Both the position numbers and the translations under genes were made by a program. The notes beneath the pieces were generated by a model. It saw nothing but the letters and a program-made list of their open reading frames with translations, was not told where the DNA came from and made no database searches. 64,000 nt of DNA from Haliclystus octoradiatus (taxonomy: Eukaryota > Cnidaria > Staurozoa > Stauromedusae > Haliclystidae). The stretch is from assembly GCA_916610825.1 (NCBI GenBank), contig OU744447.1:19933563-19997562 (forward strand), written 5' to 3'. Of this stretch, positions 38,101 to 47,401 are shown piece by piece; position 1 is the first letter of the stretch; each line of letters opens with the position of its first letter.

Positions 38101-41100
38101 TGATTTAGAGAGGCTGCGACTGTAATAGCTGATAACTTTATAGCCTCCTTCTTGTATCTGCGACAAGACTGCTCCTAACCCATTGTTGCTTGCATCTGTA
38201 TCAAGGCAGAATGCACCATCTAACGAAGGGTATCCTAGGACAGGCGATGATACCAGCTTTGCTTTTAATGTTATGAATGCAATTTGGCAATCTTCTGTCC
38301 ATATGAAGTCAGCTTGTTTTTCCGTTAAATGGTTCATGGTCTTGATATTTCGGTAAAATTTGCCACAAATGAGCGATAGTACGAAAATAAGCCAAGAAAA
38401 GATTGAAATCCGTCAACTGAGCAAGGTGTTGGCCAATCTTTAACCGCGCTGATCTTTTCGGGATCCGTTGAAACCCCGTCTTCTGTGATAATATGTCCAA
38501 GAAACTTTACACTTTTTTGGAGTAAATGGCATTTCTTTGGACTAAGTTTCAAACCTGCCTTTCGAAGTCTTGTGAACACTGTACTTAATCGTTCCAATTC
38601 TTCATCAAATGATCTCCCGTGCACGATGATGTCATCAAGATACACCAGCAATATCTCCCACGACAGGCCTGATAGTACTTGCTCCATGAGTCGTTTGAAT
38701 GTAGCCGGTGCATTACATAGGCCGAACGGCATCACTGAAAACTCGTAGAGTGCTTTACCAGTTGAAAATGCTGTTTTTTTCTTGTCTTCGTTGTTTACTT
38801 GAACCTGCCAATACCCTGAAGACAGGTCAAGGGTAGAAAACCATTTAGCCCCACTGAGGGTGTCCAACGAGTCATCTATCCTTGGTAGAGGGTACGAATC
38901 CTTCATGGTGGCTTCATTCAACTTCCTGAAATCAATACAGAATCTGGTTGACCCATCTTTCTTTTTTACTAGTACAATTGGTGAAGACCAGGGACTAGAT
39001 GATGGCTTGATGATACCTCTTTCTAGCATCTTTTGTACCTCCTTATCTGCTTCTTCCCTCTGACTGATTGGAAGTCGTCTTGGTCTTTGACGGATCGGAG
39101 TTGCACTACCAGTGTTGATTTCATGTTTAACGGTGGTTGTTCTTCCAATGTCTGTTGGCAAACTTGAGAATACAGATTGGAAGTTCAATAATAGCTTTTT
39201 CACATGATCACACTGGTCAGGGGCCAAGCCTCTACAGCTTCTCTCAAGAAGTTCAGTCAGATGAGCAGGTATTGCTTCACTTTGGTCAGCATTTTGATTA
39301 AGAAGAACCCCTCTTGTATACTGATGATGTTCTTCATTAATCTGCTCATGAAGGAGCTGAACTGATTCACACATTCCTGCTATTGTGCCTTCACACAAGG
39401 TACAAGGGCTTTCAGACAGGTTAATCATTCGCAGAATGATCTTTACGCAAGACTTCTCACAATTTACGAGTGTTTTTGCAATCATCACCTGTCGTTGTAG
39501 CAGACCAGTAAAAGACTCAATGAGGTCAAATCCAATATCTTGAGGCTCTTTTATCTCTGCTGGTACCAATAACTCCGATCTAGCAGGAATGGTTATGGTC
39601 TTTGTAACAGCCACACGAATAGTTGTATCATCAACTCTTCCTGTTTCCTCATGTCCACAGCTTCCTTTTATTTCCAACACATTTTTGTCACTTTCGTTGT
39701 CAACACCAGATGTTTCTAACTGATAGCAGCCATCTTTCCAACGCAAATCAAGTTGATGTTTTATCAGGAAATTAATGCCAAGTATTCCAGCAGTATCAAT
39801 ATTTGCAACCCAGACAGTGTGAATGGCTTTGTTGATAACCCCGACAGACAGAAGTAAATTTGCTTTGGCTTTAAAAGGGACCATTTTACCATCAGCCAAT
39901 GTCATTTGAGCATCCGTTGCCATGGCAACAATTCCGCTAGATTCACATATCTCACAGTTAGCCACAGTCCGAACAGCAGTGTGCTTTTGTTGTTGTCTTT
40001 GTGAATCTATTCGCCCATGAGAATCCAACTCACAAGCTATGTTAACAGCTTCTTGGAATGATTTTGGTCGTGCTTGACATACTCCCCATCGTAACTCTTG
40101 ATCGTTTAGGCTGTCTAGAAACGCATCCTTAGCAATGATTTCTCTCGACTCACTTGGCATTGATGGATACAAAAGTAGAGATAATCTCTGTATTGCATGT
40201 GCCAATTCAGGTAAGGTTTCATTGCTCAGTCTCGTTTTGTTTCTCAGTTCGGATCGATGTAATTCTACACGCTGTTCAGTGCCAAATCGGGTTAAGAGGG
40301 CTAAACAAAGCTTGTCAAAAAATATATTCGGTCGGCGCTTTCTATATCCAATAAAATTGAACTAGCATCACCAGTCAAACTAACTGCCAGGTGACTTGCT
40401 CTTTCTTCGTCTCCCCAACAATTAAGCTTTGATACCAGATCAAATTGAACCTTGTAGTCCTCCCACGATTGTTTACCGTTGAAAGTTGGAGGTTGCACTA
40501 CTGGCTTGTTAGGCCTTTTGGCTTGTTGCTGCTGTACCGTAGGTTGTTGATAGAATGCCCTACTATTCTGAGGAGTTGATGGAATTAACGGTTCTTTCAT
40601 CATCTGCGTTGATAAAGCCAATGACAAGTTTTCGATTTGTTTCTCCAGTTTTCACATTCTACCGCCTATTTCAGTGTCCATCTGATTGACATTATTGCCA
40701 TTGCCAAACGTGGCATCGATTTCTTGCACTGTGAATGTAGCCATTGTGTTCGTAGATTAAGTTTCAATTAATCCCGCTTCTGTCACCAGTTGTAACGAAC
40801 CACGATTTAAGATATAAAATAGCTATCGAGACTAAATAAGAACACAACAATTTCGAATGTAAATTACGTACAACTCAGAAATTTCGTCATTCAGACACTC
40901 TAATTACATGCTATAAAAAGAGATTGTATTACACAATTGGTATACGATTACTAAGACGTCACGCATTAGTGGCATTCTCTACAGTATATTTGGCGGGTGG
41001 CTTGAGTTGATGTTAATGAATAAATGGTATAATGACGCACTTAAAATACCATCCACGAGAAGCCCATTAAACAGCAATAGAAAATGCAGATCAAGAAAAC

Positions 41101-44100
41101 CATATGGTTCAACCCACCCTACAACAAGAGCGTGAAAACTAACATCGGTCGTACGTTCCTTAACTTAACAACAAAAAACACTTTCCAAAATCAAACACAT
41201 TGCACAAGATCTTCAACCTTAACACCATCTAAGTCAGCTATAGTTGCACAAATAACATGAAATCAATCCTAAAAAGCCATAAAAACAAAATAATCAATTC
41301 GACAACCAACACCACAACCAACACCGACCAATGCAACTGTAGATACAAAAACTTATGCCCGTTCAACAACAAATGCCAAATGAAAAGTATTATTTATAAA
41401 GCGAAAGTCACTATGCCATTTGACCAAGAAGGGCATAGCTACATTGGGTTGACCGAGGGCACGTTCAAACAAGGCAACATTTAAACAAAGAAAATACAAC
41501 ACTAGCACGCAACTATCCAAACACGTTTGGGATTTCAAAGACAAAAGCATCACATACAAAATCGAATGGTCAACCATCGTAAATGCAAAATCATACAACA
41601 ACTTTTAGGAAAATAACATATTATATGCACAAAAGAACCAATACTAAACAAAAAATCTGAATTAATATCTAATTGTCGTCATGAAAATAGATATTACTTG
41701 TCCAATTTTAATAAATCAAAAACATAACAAATAATAATTTACTGAGAATAAAGGAAACCATCACATTTTTCTAAAATTCTACCACTTGTATCAACAATAG
41801 TTATAACAATAGCATTGTATTAAACAATAGAAAGCGGCATTACGGATAGTTTATCATAGAACGTAGATCATGTAGATATTTCACTGAGTAAAATATCTGT
41901 CTGAAGATCGCAGTGAAATGCGCGAAACTTGAGTAGCAGTAAAAATGTGTATTCTTTGACTCTTTCATCATATATTACCATTATACACAAAATACATAGA
42001 TCACCCAATAAAAATAGCCTTTAGAATGACCAAAATTAATTCGTTTTTAAATACAGGTATTCAACGGATACGGTAGGCCTATTATGAGATAGTTATATTA
42101 TTTAATAATTTTCAATGTATTTTTTCATAGCTTACCCGTGTCATACTTCCAAATCGTTCTTGACCTGAATTAAAATTTGAAAATATCATTGTTATTCACA
42201 ATAAAGTTAGCTGATGGTTAAATAAATTTCACTCAAGTGAGAATTCCTTTTTAAGATCCAGCAATTCAAGTTAAGATACAATCTATCTGACATTGAAATT
42301 AATATTCCAGCAGGATAGTAATCGAACATTGCCATTTAGTGATTTTCCTGCCTTTTTGATGACTTTTGCTGAGTTACAAACAAATAGTTAACATAACATG
42401 TATATCTCTAAAATCGCAAATAACAACTATGCTGATGCTGTGGGAGACACTCGGCAGTTTAAATAACCTAAGTTCCACTAATAATTGTCTCAAAAGTTTA
42501 ACAATGCAGATCTTATTCATATCAAAATGCAGCGAAAACATCCAATGATAATATCACTACAGTATAATGATATATAGTATGATCAGAAACTGAATACTCG
42601 GGCCTATAAATGTGCTATTCAGGAAATATTTTATCCAGCGATGGCACCATAGGGGATTAGAGGGATACAGCAAGGTTTTGACGGTCGTGGAAATTTGTAG
42701 TAACCTTTGACACAATTTTTCAAATATTTTCTATAACAGCCAATTTGTCTGGGGAGTTAGCTCCCTTGTCAGGAAAATCCTGGTACCACCCCCTGATTCT
42801 ACACGCTTACAAAGAAGGGGATTTTTAATAGCTTACTTGTCATTGAATTATGACACACACTCATTCGTCATTTCATAACATTTTAATTAATATTCATTGA
42901 TAATTTGATATGCCCATTCCACATTCTAATTATTATTACTCGCAACTAACTAGGGTACTATTCGATGATCTGCATTCTGATTGGTTAATGCTCAGTTGTT
43001 CACTATTTTCTTTTGGTGGACGCCGGAAAGTTCCCTTGCAATCAAGCAGTAAATAAGCGATTCGCAAATGTTCAAAATATCAAGTTCATATGAGTCTTAT
43101 AAATTCCAAGCCCGAGAAAACAAAACAAGCAACAAAATATGAGAAGAAGATTTTTAATAGTAGGCTGTTAAATACTAGATTAATAAAACACAATTTTAAT
43201 CCTATTTGACAATCTTCTAACCAGTTTTTTGTTGCTACTTTATTGCAGTTTAGTTAACTAGTCATAAAGTTTGTAAACAATACTTTTATACCACAAACTG
43301 CAAACATTTATAAATTTGCAGTTATTCAATAGGATACCTTGTTTAGATTTGTGTGGAGTTGTATTTGGGTAGCCGAGGTATTAATATCCAATTGATCACT
43401 GACTGTTTTGTTTTAATAATTTGAATCTGAATCAAGTCAAATTGAAATTTATCTCCAAATCAAGACGCTGCAGTCATCATGGATTCCTTTGGTTTGATTG
43501 ATGGCCGTATTTAAAAACTAATTATTCAAGAAGAGAATAAATAGTTTGAATTTATTTCCTTTGATATGTTTGCTTGTATCAGAAGTTGGTTTCCACTAAA
43601 ACAATCAGACAACTCATTCTTGTTGTCTAACTGTTAAATATCCAATTGTCCGTACGCCACATATAGGCCTATTGAGCAATTAATGTCAATAATCGCAAGA
43701 CTTTGTAAATTCAAGGCTATTACTACATTGATAGCATGATTTCCCTGTAAAAGTAGGTCTAAATATTTTATCTGGTTTAATGAAATACATATAAATGCCT
43801 TCTTTAGAAAACATCTTCAACTTACCAGCAATATCCCATAGTTGTAGGCGTATTAGTGTATTGTCATCCCAATTCAGAACTTTTAATGCAAAATCTACTC
43901 CAATCTATTTCCTAGTCAAGGATTTTGTGTAATTACTAATTTTTTGAAAGTTAGTGATTCAAAGCAATGAGTTTTAAAGCATAACTTCACAATGTTTTAA
44001 GTGAATGTGATTAAAATCAACAACAATTGGAAACTGCTTTGGGCCTTGTTTACAAGGAGGATGAGTTACTTACCTTACCGAGTTATAACTTGTTGTGTAC

Positions 44101-46034
44101 GTAAATAGTTACAAGGCCTAGCCGAGTTGAATAGTTTGATGCCATTTTATTTTAAGCATGTGCGAAGAAATGGAACGATTCAGAGAACAAACATTCCCAA
44201 GACAATCGAAATTTTGACCACCCAATCCGAGTTGCCCCCTAATTTCTGTTTAAAAGTCAACAAGTTGTCTCGGGTACAAAGGAAAGTAGCTTGGGAGGTG
44301 AGTTACTGGAGCAGGTAATACAAGTACCTGACTTTGTTGAGAACAGAACACACATAAACAATAGAAATGGGAAAGTAAAGTAAAGTAACTTGTATACCCT
44401 GGTAACTCGCCATCCTTGTAAACAGGATGGCCTTAGTGACTCAAATAAGTGAATTATATATGTTGAATTTTGACAGGTTATGACTTTTATTCAATTAGTG
44501 TATTATAATAGATGACGAACCCCTTTTGAGTCACAAAAGAAATCCACTGTTGGTTTTAGAATGGTAGGCCTAAACATAGCTGACACGGTTTCATTATGGT
44601 TACAACTCCGAGGAAATTTATCAAACAAGTCACTTGTATATTTGGTCATATTAATCATAACCAGAAGCTATGAACTCAAACGACATCAGTTGAATTTTTT
44701 ATTTCGAATTTACTACAGTATTTAGAAATATGCTTTTGAATGTTATCAGTAGATTTTTGAGATTTTTTAATAAACTTTTGAGGATAAATCAAATGGAATT
44801 TGTGAGCACTTTCGGTATCAATCAAGGGTGCACAAATACCCCCAATCTGCATTTTATATTGTGTGCAAGAAATATATTCCTGGAGGCCCGAGCTCAGGCA
44901 AGGGCCGCGAAGCGGCCCCGACAGCCAGCCCAGATCCGCGCATACCGCGTTAATTTTATTCTTGATAATCCTGCTTAAAGCAACCTTGAAAAGACCAAAA
45001 TTCTATGGGGTGGTGGGGCTGATAAGATTGGGGAACACTGATATCGCCAGGTAGCATTTCAGAGGACTTGTGCTCTGCATCAATAAATACATAAATTCAT
45101 TGTGATCAATTTAATCAAGCTATCAGGTCAATCCAGTCTGTGAACAGTTATTTTACTAAATACTTATCAGGTTATAACTTTGTGGGCATATATTGCTGTG
45201 TGACATTCTTATAATGAAGTTACTTTACTGGTTTTGCCGTACGCAAACACAAACTTAATTGAAAAAATGGCATTTAAACAAAGTTTTTCATCAAATAAAG
45301 TTGTTTAATCTTGTTGAATAGAGAGATATGCTTCGGAACTGGACTATGGATTATGAGAGTATCCTATGCAAGGACCCGTAAGGGTCCTTCCACACAATTA
45401 TATCCCTTTTACTGGGCATTTTTCTAAAATTGGTACCAAACCTTCTTGAAAATTCAAATACCATTTGTGCGTCAATGCAGTCATGGCACATACTCTAAAA
45501 ATTCTTCAAATTAAAATGTTAAACCAAAGACTCTTCAATTCATAAAAATACATGTGAGATGCAATTCAATTCAATTTTAATTTTTTAACAATTCTGGGGA
45601 AATTGGGGAAAATGTGTCAAATAAAATAACCATAGAATATTCATAGCCAACTGTTTAAGAATTATTTGGGTATGATAATGAATAATTACATAATAGTTTA
45701 TTAGTAATTCAGGGGAAATCACAGCAGGCCAGGATGTAGCTATCGATTGTCAATGCAACAATGATGATGCAATTTATTAAAATTTGCTATGCAGTAACAC
45801 GAAATCATAATAGCAGTACAGTACAATCCATAAAATCTGAACTCTTAAGAATGAAAAAATACAATTCAATGCATGTCTGGGATGCTAAAAATGAAAACTA
45901 GAAGTAAAGGATACTGTTGCTCTGTAATGAACAGAGAAGAAATTGTGTACATATCGTTTAATTATACTTGTCTTTCCAGTACCGAGGTCACCAATAACAA
46001 GAATTTTATACAAATGCTCCTTTTTTAAATCCAT
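32124..46034 (-). CDS. RAB32: RAB32/RAB38-family small GTPase, six coding exons
   Basis: Prenylated GTPase for traffic to lysosome-related organelles and mitochondrial membranes. Exons in coding order: 46034-45915, 43904-43826, 42164-42136, 33953-33801, 33123-32980, 32249-32124; phases agree and give 216 aa. Seen: P-loop GDLGTGKTS (residues 15-23), switch I with YRATIGVDFALKVLNWD, switch II WDIAGQERFG, NKCD, ETSAK and C-terminal GGCC for double geranylgeranylation. WDIAGQE, where most Rabs have WDTAGQE, is the hallmark of Rab32/38 and excludes general Rabs. The ATG chosen gives MDLKKEHLYK; a good splice acceptor (TTTATTACAG) lies just 13 bases upstream, so an upstream exon may add a 5' UTR or a longer N-terminus, as some Rab32 proteins have. 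The 29 bp third exon is unusually small. Intron 3 (8.2 kb) carries the retrotransposon cluster. Confidence 0.95.
32250..32979 (-). other. RAB32 intron 5; no gene seen
   Basis: About 730 bases between the last two exons. A GGTGGGG-rich spot at 32355-32390 stands out from the AT-rich background. No repeat end or coding frame is recognised. Confidence 0.4.
33124..33800 (-). repeat. RAB32 intron 4 with mariner-like repeat fragment
   Basis: The stretch 33640-33785 (ATAGACAGGTGGTTGG, ACAGGTTTGATTGTACAG) matches 31740-31778 in the neighbouring intergenic region and resembles Tc1/mariner MITE ends. The remainder is featureless. Confidence 0.45.
34212..34960 (-). mobile_element. Penelope-like retroelement fragment, C-terminal endonuclease part, copy A
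   Basis: On the minus strand frames read KTIWFNPPYNKSVKTNIG, then a Cys cluster CNCRYKNLCTFNNKC, then TEGTF and NTSTQLSKHAWDSKD, which is the linker and GIY-YIG endonuclease region of Penelope-like elements of the Neptune/Poseidon sort. Reading frames shift between these blocks, so the copy is dead. The RT domain is absent (5' truncation is usual). The 3' end has the TTTCACGCATTTCACTGCGATCTTCAGAC hairpin near 34262-34290. It is an inverted relative of 41030-41975. Confidence 0.82.
34961..35665. other. Segment between Penelope-like copy A and the LTR element; nothing certain
   Basis: Short frames exist on both strands (35001-35321 minus, 35368-35625 plus) but match no family I know. It could be further, more diverged retroelement sequence, since it is bounded by mobile elements on both sides. 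Confidence 0.35.
35666..35669. repeat. 4 bp target duplication (GTAT) of the Ty3/gypsy element
   Basis: GTAT directly precedes the left LTR and recurs at 40984-40987 directly after the right LTR, confirming the LTR edges. Confidence 0.8.
35670..35862 (-). repeat. 3' LTR of the Ty3/gypsy element
   Basis: 193 bp, begins TGTAACGAACCACGATTTAA on the plus strand and ends CATTCTCTACA. Seven substitutions separate it from the other LTR. Its last three bases are included in the SINE target duplication. Confidence 0.95.
35863..35876 (-). promoter_or_regulatory. Polypurine tract (plus-strand primer) of the retrotransposon, duplicated by SINE insertion
   Basis: Minus strand reads AGAAAAGGAGATAA immediately before the 3' LTR, the expected place and composition for the tract. 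A second copy at 36254-36267 is the original inner side; the SINE lies between them. Confidence 0.7.
35877..36250 (+). mobile_element. tRNA-derived SINE inserted in the retrotransposon, with 17 bp target duplication
   Basis: 374 bp element with A box TAGCTCAGTTGGCAGAGC at 35893-35910 and B box GGTTCAAATCC near 35950, both good pol III matches, then the same body and 3' tail (GTGGTACGGGTGCCTTCGG, GGGCGACACC, ACATTACTT) as 7964-8333. ACATTATCTCCTTTTCT occurs at 35860-35876 and 36251-36267. Since the duplicated sequence is made of LTR end plus polypurine tract, the SINE is younger than the LTR insertion. It is the best preserved copy in the window. Confidence 0.95.
36268..37020 (-). pseudogene. 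Retrotransposon integrase, C-terminal part
   Basis: Continues the integrase after the stop at 37023-37021. It reads TTPLHPQSDGMVKRFNRTLK, in which the third catalytic acidic residue of the D,D-35-E triad (normally Glu before RFN) is Lys. Next come the typical NICLSVDLLFG, AVWFFNPKRR and PWEGPFTI blocks; the last part, RLRPYEGQNLP near 36440, is in another frame. Confidence 0.85.
37021..38337 (-). pseudogene. Retrotransposon pol: RNase H and integrase N-terminal/core
   Basis: A 438-codon open stretch. RNase H has DTDASNNGLGAVL, ERNYCVTRKELLA, RTDHGALQWL and NADALSRRP. Integrase follows with the H-H-C-C zinc site (HDTHSWGHLGR, CKQCDLC) and two catalytic Asp blocks, AIDITGPFP and HSDQGRNFES. 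It ends at a TGA where a normal element would read straight into the segment 36268-37020. At its 5' end it is one base out of frame with RT. Confidence 0.93.
38334..40205 (-). pseudogene. Retrotransposon gag C-terminus, protease remnant and reverse transcriptase
   Basis: A 623-codon open stretch. The first ~90 codons are Gag-like (LLLYPSMPSESREIIAKDAF). The nucleic-acid-binding CCHC knuckles and the protease active-site D-T/S-G are missing: the frame jumps from CEICESSG to a protease C-terminal half with GILGINFL, so an internal deletion is likely. RT is complete, with the motifs SPWSSPIVLVKKKDG, FCIDFRKLN, FSTLDLSSGYWQV, MPFGLCNAPATF, the catalytic VYLDDIIVHG and KCHLLQKSVKFLGH. The YPLPRIDDSLDTLSG wording is like the 412/Mdg1 side of Ty3/gypsy. 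Confidence 0.93.
40206..40744 (-). pseudogene. Retrotransposon Gag, N-terminal part, broken
   Basis: Likely start ATG at 40744-40742 (MATFTVQEIDATFGNG). A TGA at 40654-40652 interrupts the frame; it then runs through PPTFNGKQSWEDYKVQFDLV and AVSLTGDASSIL, a gag block typical of these elements, until a frameshift near 40330, after which RFGTEQRVELHRSELRNKT continues in the frame of the next segment. Confidence 0.85.
40771..40788 (-). promoter_or_regulatory. Primer-binding site, tRNA-Leu-like
   Basis: Minus strand reads TGGTGACAGAAGCGGGAT two bases inside the 5' LTR. It would pair with a tRNA 3' end of ATCCCGCTTCTGTCACCA, i.e. CCA plus A discriminator, a 7 bp acceptor strand and the T-stem start. 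The A discriminator and similarity to leucine tRNA ends suggest tRNA-Leu, but the tRNA itself is not in the window. Confidence 0.75.
40791..40983 (-). repeat. 5' LTR of the Ty3/gypsy element
   Basis: 193 bp, TG...CA, paired with 35670-35862. Transcription of the element would start here toward lower coordinates. Followed by the GTAT duplication at 40984-40987. Confidence 0.95.
41030..41975 (+). mobile_element. Penelope-like retroelement fragment, copy B, with GIY-YIG region
   Basis: Plus-strand inverted relative of 34212-34960 and longer. Frames read NKIINSTTNTTTNTDQCNC, CRYKNLCPFNNKC (Cys cluster), IYKAKV...HSYIGLTEGTFKQ (the GIY-YIG core), a frameshift, and finally KKSELISNCRHENRYYLSNF, the usual C-terminus of these proteins. 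The end bears the hairpin CTGTCTGAAGATCGCAGTGAAATGCGCGAAAC (41898-41930). RT is absent. The presence of the conserved tail makes a Penelope-like assignment much better than a free-standing homing endonuclease. Confidence 0.85.
42165..43825 (-). other. RAB32 intron 2; no gene seen
   Basis: About 1.66 kb of AT-rich sequence. No repeat ends, families or open frames of note; TAGGGGATTAGAGGGATACA at 42650 is the only GC-leaning spot. Confidence 0.4.
44042..44432. mobile_element. MITE-like inverted repeat in RAB32 intron 1
   Basis: GGCCTTGTTTACAAGGAGG and ATGAGTTAC at 44042-44069 are inverted against GTAACTCGCCATCCTTGTAAACAGGATGGCC at 44402-44432. Arms are ~30 bp with small gaps; further match ACTTACCTTAC/GTAAAGTAAC continues inside. 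No target duplication can be defined. Non-coding interior. Confidence 0.55.
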
Positions 46035-46047
46035 ACTATCATTATCT
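45915..46047 (-). other. RAB32 first coding exon with preceding splice acceptor
   Basis: Minus strand reads TTTTATTTATTACAG then ATAATGATAGT then the ATG at 46034. The polypyrimidine-AG just before the exon suggests that this is not the first transcribed exon. Codon 40 (Thr of YRAT) ends exactly at the donor GTATCC. Confidence 0.6.
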
Positions 46048-47401
46048 GTAATAAATAAAACAATCATGCGTTGAACTATAGTACTAAGCAGCGAGTGAGA
46101 GTGGCTCTACAAGAATACGGATGTATTGAAGTTACCTGATAGTAGGGTAGACTTTTCGGTGTTATTTTAAAACTATTCAGATATCAAATTCGTTAAATTC
46201 TTTGATTAAAGCAAGATATTTGGCATTTATAAAGATACAGCCACGAATAAACATAAACAACGTTCGCCAATGTTGAAGTATATTTGGAAATATGAGCATC
46301 AATACTGAGGTCAGCAGATAAACACGTGATGGACACCAAAAAGAGATCATTATTCAGATGAGGCTTGAAAGTAGCCAGTGGATACATAAACGGGACTTAC
46401 GGGAGTGCTACACAGAGCCATCTATTTACAAGAGTTGGGACACTCATGCCATTTGTAGATAGATGGCTCTGGTGCTACATATATTCCACGCATTTATTCC
46501 CTGACACCAAAAAGTTAACACGTTCGTAACAGCATCAATTTTCAAATCTCGTGATGACTGACTGTGGTGCTGATTATGTATGACCAATATATCCTAGTAA
46601 CTTATCGTAGTAGTTTTATAAAACCACGTTTTGCTTTTCATGTTTTAAGTTTCAAATTGCTTTAAATATCGAGACATGATAATTATATGATCCTCAATCC
46701 CTTGCTATAAGTCTCTTTTCGTACCTGTTATCATATTATCATAAGTTCACTAATTGCTACTTCAAGACACACAATATACATTATATTTTATCAACGCGTA
46801 TGAATTATAAATGTCGTTTTATGATATTTTATTGATTACCATCAAAAATCGTGTAATCCATATACGGTATATCTTATTAGAACCAACGAAGCAGAAACAA
46901 CAAACAAGTAATTTTGAATATGCAAATAAATAGAAATGAAGCATATATGACATATATCCTTCCATAGATTATATTGAAAATATTGGATTCATTGTTCGCA
47001 TAACAATGAAAGGAGCCAATGATCATCGAATAATACGAATTCATCAAGTGAGAATTGAATAGAATCGAGGCTGTTATGTAATGTGGTCATATCCACAGAA
47101 ACACGAGAAAATTGCAACAACAGGCGGAGACAGAGCAAGCGAATTCCGGTGTAACATTTTACAAGTTTCACACCTATTCACAAACAGAACAGACATCACG
47201 TTATCGGTTTTATATTCTCTATAATCCAAGTTTACGTTCGACTTATTTGTTTAGATAAATTGTGCTTGTTTTGTTTGGAAATGGAGTTTTATTTGCTATT
47301 TCCTGAGTTGTTTACATTTGACCGTCGGTCTATTATCGTACCACTTTCTACCTGTATTTGAAGATTTAAACATTTGATTTGTTTATATTGTCGAACCGAA
47401 G
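46048..47401. promoter_or_regulatory. Divergent intergenic region between RAB32 and lipin
   Basis: About 1.35 kb separating two genes read in opposite directions; both promoters (unless RAB32 has far upstream exons) must lie here. No clear TATA or CpG-rich core is visible. A 59 bp hAT-type mini-element lies at 46413-46471. The lipin 5' UTR ends in GTCGAACCGAAG before its ATG. Confidence 0.55.
46413..46471. mobile_element. 59 bp hairpin mini-element, hAT-type ends, 8 bp target duplication
   Basis: CAGAGCCATCTATTTACAA and its near-perfect complement (18 of 19) enclose a 21 bp loop. GTGCTACA lies on both sides (46405-46412 and 46472-46479). The CAGAG start plus 8 bp duplication fit a hAT deletion derivative reduced almost to its TIRs. 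Confidence 0.75.

Larger units (their letters stand above)
35670..40983 (-). mobile_element. Ty3/gypsy LTR retrotransposon, inactive, with a nested SINE
   Basis: Two 193 bp LTRs starting TG and ending CA, a 4 bp target duplication, a primer-binding site next to the 5' LTR (right), and gag-pol on the minus strand in the order Gag, protease remnant, RT, RNase H, integrase, which is the Ty3/gypsy order. Without the SINE and its duplication it is about 4.9 kb. Coding is broken by a nonsense codon near the gag start (40654-40652), a gag frameshift near 40330, a one-base loss at 38337, and a stop at 37023-37021. No env-like frame. LTRs differ at 7 of 193 positions by eye (~96% identity), so insertion was fairly recent but the element is dead. 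It lies antisense-neutral, in the same direction as RAB32. Confidence 0.95.

Noticed and set aside
41257-41484. GIY-YIG homing endonuclease
   Set aside because: The Cys cluster before it, the KKSELISNCRHENRYYL tail after it and a second copy at 34212 fit a Penelope-like retroelement.
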